From assembly GCA_013398615.1 (NCBI GenBank), contig VZSR01001459.1:8037687-8101686 (forward strand): 64,000 nt of DNA, written 5' to 3'. Shown piece by piece: positions 43,641 through 57,524 of the stretch; position 1 is the first letter of the stretch; the number at the start of each line of letters is the position of its first letter. The stretch is from Brachypodius melanocephalos (taxonomy: Eukaryota > Chordata > Aves > Passeriformes > Pycnonotidae). The notes beneath the pieces are model-generated. The model was not told where the DNA came from, did no database searches, and saw nothing but the letters and a program-made list of their open reading frames with translations. A program made the position numbers and the translations under genes.

Positions 43641-46600
43641 CAGGCACTGAACAGGGACAGAGCCTTTGGCGAGCCGGACACGTCCCTCAACAGAGTCACA
43701 GCGAGTTCTCAGCTTCCCCACCCCAAGCAGAACCTGCTTTACCACTGTTGTGCCTCCTGCTCTACCTCCAGCAGCCCAATGCCACCTTCCACTACTCCTC
43801 ACTGTTCCAGGCTCTTCTTACACATTTTATCCATACAAAACAGATTTTGATTTACTTTCGCTGGGGTGAAAAGTAAGTATTTTACTTACTTTGGCAGTAA
43901 AATACACAGACTTCATTTGTTCATTCAGCTGGGGTTGGTGGGAAAATGTGCCCACCAATGTTCCTGGACCAAGTATCTCAAATCCTTCACTCTTCCACAG
44001 CTGGTTTTCCGGGGAGAGACTACGACAACCTCCTTGGCAGCTTCACTGCTGAGAGAGAGATAATGGTAGCAGAGCCCCAACTTCCCTGCCTGACACCTTT
44101 CATTGTCCTCTCATGGAGTGGTTTTAAAAGCCGAGTTTAAGTGAAGCAGACAGTAAGAAAACAAAAGAAAACAACCCCAAAGCTGGCACACAAACACATG
44201 ACCTCCTTAATATCACCCTTCTACAAAAGCAATCAAATTTTGCACCAAGTCACTCATTCCCAACAGAGAAAAAGAAGCCACTGGTGGGGTGCATCTGCTC
44301 TCCAGGCACAGCCCCTTCAAGCTGGTGCTGCTGTCCTCAGGGATCTGCTAATTTCCCATTCCCTAACGAGGGCTGCAGACCCACACTGCTGACTTGCTCT
44401 GTGCTATCACAACCATTAAAACACTCATTAGGGAAGTGCTCTGCTTGCTCTTTGGCCTTTGGAGCTCATTTGAGTCGCTGAGTAGCTGGTCAGGCTCTTG
44501 GAAGAGTATTCTTAAGAAAATAACATCTGATGATAAATTTACAGCTCCAGCAACTGCATATTAAGTGCATTTTACTCCAGCTAGTCCCGTGTCACAAGTT
44601 GTCAGTAGAGACTGGTGGGAAATGAGTATGAAATATTCATGAAGTTATCAATGGGACAAAGATATCTGGTTAATGATGTTGCTGAGCAGTTCCTCTGGCT
44701 CTGGGTGCCTCGTTAGAGTGGCTGTGATTTGCTGGTGCCTTTGTGGCAGTGTTTGCCCCGTACCACTGACACCCCACCGCGCTCCTGGACCAACTCCATC
44801 TTAATTAGCTCTGCTGCCACTGGAATTAGGCAACATGTTAGAGGAGGCACTTAAATTAACTTCTGACTCTTCCTCAGACAGATGGGACCTCCATAGCAGT
44901 GCCTGCCTATTACATTTGTTTAATCATTCTTTAAGGGACTGTCACAACACGCTGTACTGTCTGGGTGCGTCAGAGATGTGACCTTGGCTCCAGGGATGGG
45001 TTCTGAAAATGAATGTGTTTCTTAGAAGGTATCTGAGCTCTGCCAGGCGAGCTGATTAGCAATTTGGAACACAGTGTAGAGGTTTCCAGGCAGCAAGGTC
45101 CCGCTGGCTTGTGCCGCTCGTGTCCCAAAATAGGACCTGCTTCGGAATTCGCATCACACCCCACTCCCAGTGCTGACCCTGGTGATGAGGCTGGGGTCCA
45201 TGGTGGTCTGTGCTGTTTGGATCCCTCCCTTGGCACAGGTGGACACTCTCTAGTCCACACACAGAGCTCTGCTGATGGGTTCTGCATGAATGAGCTCAGT
45301 AAGTATCAACAGGAACCCCTCGTGCACCCCTGGCTGTGCTAAGCTTGCCTGGGGGACAACGAGCCCATGGTCTCTTCAGCCTGTGGATGACCTTTGACAC
45401 TCCAAAGACAGAGGGTCAGTGCCCTCTGTGACCCATTCCAGAGCTGCAGTGTACTCATACCACAACTGCGTGTGAGAGGGGCTACAGCATTGCCCTCCTG
45501 AAGCTGGCTGCAGTGTCCTGCAGGCTGCAGGATAGCTGGAAGAAGCCCAAATGCAACAGGATGGGATGTTCTGGAGTATTTCAGCCCAAATTCTGGAAGG
45601 GCCAACTTTAAGACTTTTTACAAATATTAGCAATGAAAAAAGGGGCTGGGATGGGGTTGTTTAGTACCTGGAGGTCACTGTGTTATGGACCTGGCCCTCT
45701 CACACCTTCAGTGCCACCAGCCAGGGCTTTTGCCTGCTGCAGGAATGTTCCTCTACCCACCAAAGGAACAGCAACTGCTGAGGATCCTCTCACTCAGCTC
45801 TTGCTTTAGTTTGAGTCCAGAACCACAAAGAGATGGCACAGCTCCAGTCATAGCTCTGTATTTGGGTGCAGGAGCAGATCTGAAAACCTGAACTGATGCT
45901 TAGTCAAGAGACTTTTCAGAGCCCATCTAGTCGACTTTACTTGAAGCTGCGAGCAGAAAGTGCTCTTAGTTTCCAGGGTTTGAGAAAAAAAAAACCACGG
46001 TTCACATTGCTTCCTCCCTGGAGGTTTGCTTTCAAGTTTCAGCTTCAAACAAGCCCAGATTTCAGAGTTCCAGCACACGCATTGCTCTGCATGCAGACCA
46101 CGCAGGTTAAGGATTTCCCTGCAGCTTCCCACGGTGCTCAGCCCCTGCTGCTCCCTGCCTGAGGTACTGCACAGCTTAATTGTGACAGAAATAAACCCAC
46201 ATCCCTTGCAGGACCCGAGCTGTACATCGGTTTGGGGACGTTTTCCTCATTTCCCGCAAGATGTTCTGTGAGATACCAGCAACGCCATTGTTCTTTCCAG
46301 AAGTGACAGCATCTTCCTGCTAGGACCACACTGAAGCTTTTCTGAAACTCACAGCAAGGAGCAACAAAAAATGCTTCCACCACGCCTCATCCTACTGCAG
46401 GTTCACTTTAGTGCCAACACTGGTGCTGATTTAATTCCATAACTCTAACTTTTAAAGGCAGGCTTAATCTGCTGTACTGTGGCTTCTCTGTTGCAAGTCA
46501 TCTCCCCTTTTTCCAAGCAATTTAGTCCCTGATGCAGTGAGGCACTTAAGTCCGTGCTTAAGTGTCATCTAATTCAATGCATGGTCCTTAGCTCTACAGA

Positions 46601-48425
46601 GTCAGAGTTACAGCACTGTAAATTCCTCTCCTGCTGTGAGGATGGGGGTGGTGTCACCTCCGTGGGGCACAGGATGTCTCTGGGTCACGGTCCTGCTGAC
46701 CTGGAGCTGCCCTGGTTTTTGGGGAATTAGGGGCAGTGATGTGTCTCAGCTGCAGCTGCTCTGGAATGAATTTGTCAAACCAGGCTGGGTTTGGAGGCCA
46801 CGCTCCCAGCCCTTGCTGATCATTCACATGGAAATAGCCATGCTTTGGCATTCATTCCCTAACCCACGCTAGGATCTGCTGTTGTTCCTGTGCTGATCCC
46901 CGAGTGTTGCCCCTCTCTGTGATCAGACTCACTGCCCACAGTCCCACAGGTCCCACCACTCTCCTTCCACTGCTCCAGGAGCACCGTTGGCATCCCTGTG
47001 CCAGCTGCCTACTCTCCAAAGGGAAGGAGCAGCCATCCCCTGCACAACAGTGCACAAATAAGGACATGATTAAACCATGCTGGATGCTGAGAGGCAAACT
47101 ACTGCACTATGATGTTCAAAAAGCCAGAATAATGTGATGGTTATAAAGACAGACAGCTCAGGCAAAGCTTGCCTAGAGCACAGAATGATTGTCAGGATGG
47201 GCAAAAATGTAGAAAATCATGTGAGTGTGTAAGCTGCCAAAGCCAATTAATCCAAAGAACATTTTGCAACCATTAGGCTTCTATTACTGTGCATGCATTC
47301 TAATCACTATGGCTCTGCACAGATATGATTGCAGATCTTTAATGACGCCGAGGTTCTATTAGAACTTTAATTATTTTCATTTAATTTGTTTGTGTTTAAT
47401 TGTTGCAGCACCTAAAGTTGGAAAAAGTGGCTTATTTTTTGTCATTTCCAGTGCTGCTGTACCCAGATTGTCTTAGCATCCAAGAAGAGGAGTCTGGAAG
47501 GGCTGCTCAGAAGGAAGAGATGCTGTGGTGTTTCCCTGTCTCGTGCTACTTTACAGGCAAGTCATGCTGTTAATATCAGAGCCTGGAAAATAGCAGGAAC
47601 GTGGTGATCAAGGAAACTTCTGCTGATAAAAAAAGTACAGAGAGCACTTTTCCAGGCAGCTTTGACTGAATCATCATCCTCTACGTCAGGGTTGAAGCAG
47701 CCAGAGAAATAAAGGTGAACCCAAACCTTGCAGGCAGGACTGGATCCACATTTTGTTGTTGGCTTGAATCAGTGTTGCACCACCCTGGACTCTAACTGTG
47801 AGAAATATCACATAGGATAAAACTGAGATTTCAGCTTGGGTTTTGGGCTTATCCTCTGACAAAGACAGACAATATGAGTTTATGTCACTTTTGGCTCTTG
47901 ATTGGTAATCCCTCCTCCCTGTTAAAGACCACAAAATCTATTTTATCAAAGGAAGAACATGAAAACATGATATTTCTCATCTTGGTGTGTAGCTGACCTG
48001 AGGAAGGTGCAATAATTTTTTGTCACTTTTACACAAATCAAATGAATTATGAGTTATTAAATTAATTAATTCAATCCAGTGAATATTCTTTCATATCTTC
48101 TATCCACGTGGTTAAAACTACTGTGAAATGCTGCTAGTAGGAAAAAGATGAGACGGGGGAAAGTAGCTAAATGTCTAGCAGAAGAGTTTAAGACACAAAC
48201 CCCACTGGTTTGCCACCAGCTGAAGCATCTTAAACCTCTGAAATTGAGTCTCAGGTCTGCAGGTTGCCCATCAGATCTCAGTGTCTATGGAGGTGACATC
48301 TCTGTACAGTACTCACTTTCCTGGACAAGAAAGGCTGATCATGCCAGTCCTTTGGGGAGAGTTGTACTGGACCAAAAGGACATAAAATGATAGAATGATT
48401 GCTGGAGATCAGTCAGTCCTCACAG

Positions 48426-48515
48426 ATGATGATAGAATGGTTTGGGCTGGAAGAGACCTTAGAGATAATTTCCTTCCAACCTCCCCGCCATGGACAGGAT
48501 CACATCGCACTAGAC
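48426..48515 (-). repeat. CR1 LINE 3' fragment
   Basis: GATGATAGAATGGTTTGGGC, TGGAAGAGACCTTAGAGATA, TTCCAACCTCCCCGCCATGG and CACTAGAC follow the reverse complement of the avian CR1 3' end. A weak further match (about 48618-48670, CCCAGCCTGGCC) may be a separated internal piece. Confidence 0.9.
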
Positions 48516-50258
48516 ACACAAAAGAAATATCTTAATTTTGTGATTTAAAAAATACAATAAAACCAAAAATAAATTCAAGATATAGTAGAATTGCTAGTAG
48601 AAGCAGTCATCTTGGGGCATTTGCCCAGCCTGGCCTTTTTGAAGTCTCAAAGCCTTGGAAGAGATGGATGGCTTGAGACAAACCTTTAACTTCTAATCTT
48701 ATTCCTTTTTGGGGGAGAATGAACTGTAAGTTACACTTTATTTTGTTTCTTCACCCAGATGTAATTTTAAATGTTGGAGTTCTATGATAGCACAGGACTC
48801 TGGACAACTGGGACAGAAGAACCTCACACAAAGGAGTCTACCTTGCCTCCCTGCTGACCTTTACCAGCCCCAGTGGCTCTGTGAGAGCAGCAAAAAGAGG
48901 AGAGGCAAGGCGGCAAAGGAAAGACAGTGAGGAAGACACCTGGTCCAGCAGTGAGCCCTGCAAACAGGCAGGGAGAGCTCTCCCAGTAAGGAGATAAATA
49001 GCCAAAGAAATCCCCTTCTTGCAGGTCGGAGCACATTGCTGTGTTTGTTTTGCTTCAGACTCTGATCTGTTTGCTTCATCTGCACACAGGCAGCTGAAGG
49101 TTTCCAACCTGATATTCAAGAACAAGCAGCTCCTGAGCCAGCATGAGTTGGGGCAGCACCTGGGGTTTTTGTTTAATGTGTCTGCTTTACTTAGGAATGG
49201 CAGAGAGATTTGTGACTGACAAAACTTACAGTTCTGTCTCCCACCCCCCTTGCAGATCCGCTCTGACCTAAAATCCTGTAAAACAAAGTAAAGCCTGAGC
49301 TTCTCCCTCCAGCCCTGACGGCATGTGCTTTGCTTCCATCTCCTTTTCCCAGTTCCGTATAAAACATGCAAAAACATTACAGACAGTGCTGTAAGCACAA
49401 ACCCTCTACCCTGCACAGCCCATGCCCACCCTGTTATGGGTGTTTACAGCCCAACCCATTCCCCAGCCATACAACTCACACTGAAGCTCAATCCCTGAGC
49501 AATACATCCTTGTGACTGATAGAAACAATCGCTTCAGACCAAGGCTCACAGGTATTTAAACAGATTTAAAGTGTTTCAGCAGCCTGATTAAAACAAGCAG
49601 GACTAAATCCAAACACAGTTTTACTCCCTGGCCAGCCTTAGCAGTGGTTGTAAATCAAGAGTGGTTGTAATGTTATTAATTACTCTTACAACTGCTGTAG
49701 CAGCATTATGGAGACAGAGCACGAAGATCTCACTGCAAGTCAGATGGACAGCCCTGAAGTGATCAGAAAGCCAATGAGAGCACATGGGAGCACCCTTTTA
49801 AGCTATTAGCTATTCAAGCAATTTATAAGAAGAGGGAATTGAGTTGTGCTGGGAAGGAGAGAGTGTCTCCCAGCCCCTCGCCATGGAGAGAGGTTTCCTG
49901 GTTTGTCTGCATCAAAGGCTCGTGGCTGCACCTCCTACTCATTTGATCTTAATTCAGCTCAAAAAAGCTCTGCTTCATGCGTTCCTAGGTATGACTTAGA
50001 CATGAAACATGATGTGATGGGCCTTTGATAAATAAGGGAACATGGACTGGGAGTCATCTGTGCCAGGAAGATTCGATCTGATTTTGGGAAAGAGGTGAAC
50101 ACGTAGCCGTGCACGCACATGCGTGCAGCTATAAATAAAGCAGGAGCTGTTTGCAGGGGAAACAGGAGCCCAAAGCCACTCCCTTGATTCAATTCATTGT
50201 CCCAGCTTATCTCTGTAATTTTATCAGCCTAAAAATATCCGCACAGCCAGCGTTCTCT

Positions 50259-50266
50259 ATGCAAAT
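50259..50266 (+). promoter_or_regulatory. ATGCAAAT octamer motif
   Basis: This is a perfect POU/octamer consensus within a unique AT-rich block at about 50200-50290. It is a motif match only. Confidence 0.25.
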
Positions 50267-53200
50267 CACCCTAATTTGAAGCGAAACACAGGGCAGCAGC
50301 AGGAGCCATGGCAAGAGCATGGGGTGAGGCCAGGCTCAGCTCTTGCTCCTGAGCTGTGGCTGGTGGTGGCACCACAGGGAGCAGCCCAGGCTTCCAAAAC
50401 CTCCTGGTCTGTCCCCCACCCACTTCCCACAGTCCCTCAGCAGCCACAACTTCCCAAGGAGAGCCTGCAGAAACCTGCCAATGGGTCCTGTGAGACGCAT
50501 TAAATACTTTATCTGTCTTTGGAGACTTCTCAGTCACCAACGTGTGCTGGAACAAAATAAATGCTTTTCCCAGTGGTGTCTGAAAGGCGGATGGGCTGAA
50601 GAAGGCAGGCAGTCTGGTGGGGGCAGGACACTGAGGACAACCCCAAGTTTGGGATGCAGTGCTACCCCAGCCCTCTGGGGCCCTGTAGCTGCCCTGTCCT
50701 CACCCTGCTTGCAGGGAAGCACCCTGATTTCTCCCTCCTGATTTTCTTCTGAGGTGGGCAATTAATATTTCAGGATGAACAGTTAATTACTTGAGGGTGT
50801 TTTTCAGCTCCTTTACTGACCACATGTCCGGGGTCAGTGTTTACTCATGGGTCTCCGATGTGTAGCTCTCAAAACAGTGAGAACAAATGATTTTGAAACC
50901 TAGGTGACTCCCATTCCAGGGAAGAAACCACCAAGGGAGGAACACCACCAGTGGTTTCTGTCTAAAAAGCAGCACAGTTTTCTTCCGTGTGTCTTTTGAA
51001 GCAGGGTGGCCAAGGCAGGGAGTGCCCAAACCACAGCACACAGAAATCAAGGTGGGAGAAGAGATTTGGAAGGGATCAAACCTTAAAGGATTTAGACACA
51101 GGAGATTTCCAGGGCTCAGATAGCTGAGCAGAGAAAAAAGCTGTGCTTTTACAGCAGACACACGATGCTTAACAGCTCAAGAGGTCCGTGTGCACGAGGG
51201 AAGGGAGATTATAATTCAGAGGAGAAAATACACCAGGGACAGAAGTTCCAAAACACTGAGGAGGCCCAATGGCCTCTGGTTGGCACCATTGGTTTGGTGT
51301 TTGTTCAAAAGAGATCCCAGCAATGCTCTACAAAGCTTCTTAAACCACCATGGAGCAAAGCTCAGCCCAGTTTTACTCCAAAACGCCCTTCTCAAAGGGT
51401 TAGTCAGTGGTAATTGAAGAATTTTTTTAAATGACAGGAGTTTAAGCAAACCAAGGCAGGTATTTTTCCGTTCAGTGCCGTGTGTTGAAGCAGGGCACTG
51501 GGATGTGCTGTTCTCAGCACACATCCCCATCTGTTACACCCTAGCACGGGGTGGGCGCCTCCCCAAACATTGCTGCCAACAGAATGGCAAGAGCCAGTTA
51601 CGTACCCCAGAAATCTGTTTGTTTTTTTTTTACAATGAACAGGTTCTGAATGACGTCAGTGGGTTAAAAAGGCGTCATTATCCACTGAATGCCTGACCCA
51701 AACCCTGCTGCCATCCACACAAGTCTTTTAGAGACTTCAATAGGCAGTGGTTCAAGCCTGAGGAGAGCACCACACACGGAGCCATCTAAAATCAAGACGA
51801 ACTCAATCAACTTTGTGAAATAACAAGAATTTACCTCACTGCAGCCTCCATAACCCCTGCTAATGTCAGGGTTCAGGTTTTGAGGAACCAAACATTAAAG
51901 TCTTCTCTGACATGAAAGTCAGCAAGTACTAATTTTGGTAAACCTCCACCAGGACACAGGGATTAGCTGGGGGGGAGCAGCTGGGCAGCTATTGCTCCTG
52001 AAAGCAGAGCCATTCCTTTCCTTCTTCCAGCCTTTAATAAGCTTCACTGGAGGCAGCTTTTAAAATAAAACCCAAAGCCTGAGCTTTCATCCTTCATCCC
52101 TCTCTGTGCTGGGCAGCATTTTCTCCCTGCCCTAGTGTCTGTGCCTGTCCACCTCTGAAACCAGAGGCCACGGGGTTGTGTCAAACCCGTTCTGCAGGAT
52201 CAGCTCCTACCATGGGGTGTTACTCACTGGGTTGTGGAAGGTGCCAGGCTCTGTAACACAAATAGCTTCCCAAAGGAAAATTAATGTGTAGTGTCAACAG
52301 CCCAGAGCTCCAGATAGGCCAGAGGAAAACAAACTGAGAGGCGTTTTGTGAAGGTGAGGAAATGAAAAGGCTGTTTGCCTGCATTTCACCTTGCACAGAT
52401 GGGAAAGTAGTGCATGGGCACACTGACACTCATCGCCTTTACGAGGTGTCCGGGGGCTAAATCCTCGCTCACCGTGATGAAATGTAGGGGCAAGCCTGCA
52501 ACTTTTATGCTTCAATAATAGAAGAAGCTATTTATACAGAGATGTGAAATATTTAGACTCAGAGTGTTTCATTTCACTTAATTTAATACCATTTAACACT
52601 TGTGGAACTTCTATAAATGAAATCACTAGAGATTCTGATCCCTACTGTGTCCAAATGGAGCTGGAAAAGAAATGTGTCCATTTTCAGTGCAACAAATGCT
52701 CAATTGCAGATTTTCAGCACAATAAAATCCCCAGACTAGCGATTTAATTATTCAGCTGACTGGTGGAAGAATAAGAAGTTAGAGAAATCTAAAGCCATGT
52801 GATGAAAACTCTGGAGCAAGTTATAACAAATGTTTGCTTTAAGACACTAACTGAGATACCCAGAAGCTTGCACTTATGGGATAATGATAATTTAATAATT
52901 ATGCAAGGAAGTACCATCTTTGTTCTCATAATCTCTCCTCATATGGTCAAAACTATTTTTTTTCTTAGAGCTACATCAAATAGGAGTATTCTTCATGCCA
53001 GAATTTTTGACTAAGATCTTAATCCTGTAACAGGAGGCATATGGCCAGACATTCATTTCCTTGGGTACCCATGCAAACATAAATCTCCTGTCCTGAAATC
53101 AGTGTGCTGAAAAATACCCAAGTCACACTCTTAGGTCCACTCTCAAATTATTGGGCTCTGTGCTCCTTCTTCTTCTCCTCCAAGCACTTCCAGGAAGCTC

Positions 53201-56200
53201 ATCACACTTTGCCACTGCTGTTGATACTGGTGGTGGAGCCCAGCCAGTTCCTGCCATCTCAGCAATGAACCACACAGAAATGGGAAATTTCAGGGGTTTC
53301 AAGGCTTAAAAACGGAGCACAGATTCAGAGCCAGTGATGTCCCCTGTTCGCAGAGAGGAGGAGAAAGAGGAAAGGAGGAGCACATGCTGTTGGGGCACTG
53401 CAGGAGTTCCACCAGCAGCCATTCACCCAGCCTCCTTCCAGGGAAGGATCCACCAGGATTTGGTCTTTGTAACTTGCTGATGAGCTGTGGGAGCAGCCAG
53501 CACAGGATGCAAGCCCAGAGCCGGGATCCAAACGTATTCTCGTGGCACAGGCTGTTATTAGCCACAATACACTGCTGGCATCAGACAATTTATAATTGCG
53601 TTACTAATTGCATCACCAATTAAGTACAATCTGCCATTTCTGGAATTCTCTCCCTAGTCAAACGCTGTCCTTGAGGCATTAAAAATACGCTGACATCCAG
53701 CAGCAGGAGCAGCAGATCACAGCATCCTCGTTATCACAGGATCCCTGTTGAACTGCTGCCCATCAGATAAGCCTGCAGGAGCCTCAGCATCCTCCAGCCA
53801 GCTCTGGCTGTGCCTTCACTCACCCTGCTGCAGCTGATGCAGCCCAAATCACAGAGGCAGCACTTGAGAAAAAAGCATCTCCCACACCAGGACAAGCCCC
53901 TGCCTGCTGGGGTCGGAGGCGATACGAGGTCCTGGCTGCCCACGCAGATCCAAAAAAGACTGAAAACTCTCTTTCCTGCTCTGAATTTATCTGTCTGCTT
54001 CAGACCATACTTTCCACAGACTCATCTCTGCCACGGAATGATCTTTTTTTCCTATTCGGGCAGCCTCAAGACACAGCAGCCCTGATGAGCTCTGAGCAGC
54101 GGCAATCGGGCACCAATCTGGGACACAATGCATTGATCATGGGGACTTTATGGGAGCCATGGGAAGGGGGATGGCAGCAATCAGGTGCCAGATGAGCCCT
54201 CCTTAAAAGGGGGGAGGGAGGCAGCTCCCAGCTAGCTGGGGTGCAGTGAACATGCCCAGCGTGGCTTTGGGAACAGCTTCACTGTTTCTCCTCCATCACA
54301 GCTTAACCCCACGTGGTGACAGCCTGGGCTGGGGGATGTTCCCCTGGACCACCTATGTGGGTCTGGAGGTTTTCCCCATCCCTCCAACATCCTCCTGAGA
54401 AATTAAAAAAAAAAAAAAATCGAGGAGACCCAGCTGTTTTTGCAGACTGTTTCACCCTTGGGGGACATGGCTTGATGAACTTCACCTCCTCTTCTCCCAC
54501 CCCACCTTGCCACCAGCTGGTGCTCCCCACCATCACACTCTTCCCATCCAAATCACACATAGAGAAGCCCACACTTGCTACTCTGCATTTTGTGCCATCA
54601 AGCTTGGTCCTTCTTGGCTTGTTATGACGAAGCCAGACAGTCACTCACTCTTAGCTGGTTTATTTTAGATGCTCGTCTATCCATCACAGCTCTTACTGGA
54701 AGGGGAAGAGCAGGAAACCTGCACTGCAAGGATAAAGAGCAAATACCCCAGTAAATCCTGTGCATGATGTTGAAGTAAATGATGCTTATAGTTGTGGTTT
54801 CATGTTTGCAAAAGGGTCAGTGAATGATCTACAGAAGGAAAGGAATGTGATGGCCCAGGAACTGTGCATCAGTGGGGCACAAAGGGTGACAAACTCAGGC
54901 TGTGACCCAAGGGCAGTGCCAGAGTCCCTCTCTCTGCCCTCACCACAATGGGACCAGCTTCCCTACAGAGACTTCCTGGTCCCAAAAGTGCCTGAAGAAA
55001 GGTGTAATTGGGTCACCTGTAACCCAGCAGTGACACCAAAAGCCTTGTGACACATTTGAGGAAAATTGCAACACAGGGTTAAATATTTAACTGGAATAAC
55101 CATGTTAACTCAGCCTTTTCAGATTTAGGTCCCTTCAATAAAATTTTTCTCCTGCACAAGCAAAGGACAAATGAAGAGTCATCAGATTTGTACAGCGTTT
55201 CTCCTTCCTGTGCATTGATTTTCCAGACCTGACATAAATCCATTCCCAGCATCAATTACCTGCCCAGGACTCTCCTTCACTGGAGTTGCACTGTTGTCTG
55301 GTTTTGCTTCAATACAACTTGTTGGAGGCAGCACTGAGGCAAGTCAGAAAATGCCTTGGGGCTACAGAGTCCCAGTGTGGATAATGCCACTGGAAGAGGA
55401 AACCGGCACTAAAATCTGGGAAACAGCACCCCAAAAGACCTCCCAGGATCACCACTGAGGTGTGCTGAGACCACCTATGTCCTGCTATCCACGGGGGATG
55501 CTATCTCCTGTCACACCAGCCCTGTGTCCCTGCCACCCCTGGTGGTGACCCAGCCCACCTTGGGGTAAACTTTGCCCTCTCAGCTGCAAAAGCTGAGCCC
55601 AGGCTTTGGATGCTTGACAGACCGATTTAATCTTTCTTGACAACTTGTCTTCTATTGTGTGGATTTGTTTAAAAGGGAGAGAGCAGTCGTTAATGTCTAC
55701 AGGAAGGGAAAGAAAACAGTCCCCGCTCCACTGGTCCAACAACCCTGCTGCCACTGCTGTCTTGTCAGGGGAAATTAGGCTGGAGGGGTGCGAGTCCCAC
55801 AAAGAAGTTGTGTTTTCCTACTAAATGCTCTTTAAGAGACCTCAGCTGGCCTCTTCCTGACAGTGATACTTAACTCCAAAACTTTCCTCTGGCTCAAATT
55901 TCTCTGAGGCTGAGCTCTTCAAACTAGCGGGGAAGAGATGCTTCCGTGGGAGTGAGCTCCTCAGGAGCCCTGAGCATCCTGGAAGCTGAACTCCACATGA
56001 AAGGCACACTGAGGACAGGCAGTGAAGGAAACACAAATCATTTGCCTAATGAGCAGAGCAACTTTTCCTAGCTGTTTTCACTGCATTTCCAGAGGAATAA
56101 TTCCGATTTCTCCTGCCAGGTTCCTGCTATTGGTCTGTGCTCTTCCTACTGTTGTCGTCATTCCAGCTAGCCCTTGTCCACTCAGGAAATTCATGGTATG

Positions 56201-56919
56201 TATATTTTTGTGCCTGGTGCTCTTGAGATGTCTGAAAAATGTTCCTGTGAACCAGGCACTGATTTATCACTCTCTGGAGAAGATAAATTTCTGTCTGCTT
56301 CCTGCATCTCTGTGTTAAGATACAATGTGAATACAAATTTGTTTGGAAAGGTTGCATTAAAACAATAATATGCCTTTCTCTTATGTTTTATGTTATGCAG
56401 CTATTCCCATTTCACATTGGAAATGCAAGATATCAGTGTTTGAACAGATATTTGGCTGGGTTAGCTGAAAATGTCTCATTATTGGCTAACATTAACTTCG
56501 CCTTTAGGATTATCTGTCTAATATTCATAAATAAAATGGGAGAAAATACTTAATATTTGGGGGTTACAGCTGCTCTGAGCAGTCGATTGCTCTGCAGAAT
56601 TCCTGCCCTCAGCCCACTTCCCAAATTTTGGCACAGCTCTGGACCCACCCTGCAGTGGAATTTCAGCTCTGGCTCTCTCTGAGGGCAGGGACAAAATCTC
56701 CAAGCACCTCCAGGATTTCCCAGGCCTCACAAGGACAGGACCCTGCTGAATTCTGTCCCCTGCAAGGGGGATTGCTGTGGGCACAGGCTGGTGCAGAGAG
56801 AAGGTCCCAGATGGCCAAGGCACCAACTGGGGGTGGTGGGGACAGTCCCCAACAGCCCTGGATGGCTGAGCAGGGCAGCTGCAGGGAGAGGTGGTGGCTG
56901 TGATGCCTGAAGTTTGATC

Positions 56920-57524
56920 NNNNNNNNNNNNNNNNNNNNNNNNNNNNNNNNNNNNNNNNNNNNNNNNNNNNNNNNNNNNNNNNNNNNNNNNNNNNNNNNN
57001 NNNNNNNNNNNNNNNNNNNNNNNNNNNNNNNNNNNNNNNNNNNNNNNNNNNNNNNNNNNNNNNNNNNNNNNNNNNNNNNNNNNNNNNNNNNNNNNNNNNN
57101 NNNNNNNNNNNNNNNNNNNNNNNNNNNNNNNNNNNNNNNNNNNNNNNNNNNNNNNNNNNNNNNNNNNNNNNNNNNNNNNNNNNNNNNNNNNNNNNNNNNN
57201 NNNNNNNNNNNNNNNNNNNNNNNNNNNNNNNNNNNNNNNNNNNNNNNNNNNNNNNNNNNNNNNNNNNNNNNNNNNNNNNNNNNNNNNNNNNNNNNNNNNN
57301 NNNNNNNNNNNNNNNNNNNNNNNNNNNNNNNNNNNNNNNNNNNNNNNNNNNNNNNNNNNNNNNNNNNNNNNNNNNNNNNNNNNNNNNNNNNNNNNNNNNN
57401 NNNNNNNNNNNNNNNNNNNNNNNNNNNNNNNNNNNNNNNNNNNNNNNNNNNNNNNNNNNNNNNNNNNNNNNNNNNNNNNNNNNNNNNNNNNNNNNNNNNN
57501 NNNNNNNNNNNNNNNNNNNNNNNN
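56920..57524. other. Assembly gap (605 N)
   Basis: An unbroken run of N. The true gap length is unknown. The flanks are GC-rich and C/T- or G-rich (CAGGACCCCCAGCTCC on the right), typical of the GC-rich sites where assemblies break. Any open frame drawn through it is meaningless. Confidence 1.

Larger units (their letters stand above)
43641..56919. other. Intergenic DNA, no gene recognised
   Basis: Unique sequence with one CR1 fragment (48.43 kb), an A-run near 54408-54419 and several AT-rich blocks (44.56-44.68, 47.22-47.43 and 50.2-50.3 kb) that could be regulatory. Open frames are short, overlap on both strands and show no family features. Confidence 0.55.

Noticed and set aside
43239..43850. 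203-codon frame over the orphan CpG cluster
   Set aside because: There are no recognisable domains. Other overlapping frames are equally open because of GC content. It is kept only as a CpG cluster.
48838..49416. 192-codon - strand frame
   Set aside because: Its composition resembles random translation, with no motif, splice or conservation evidence.
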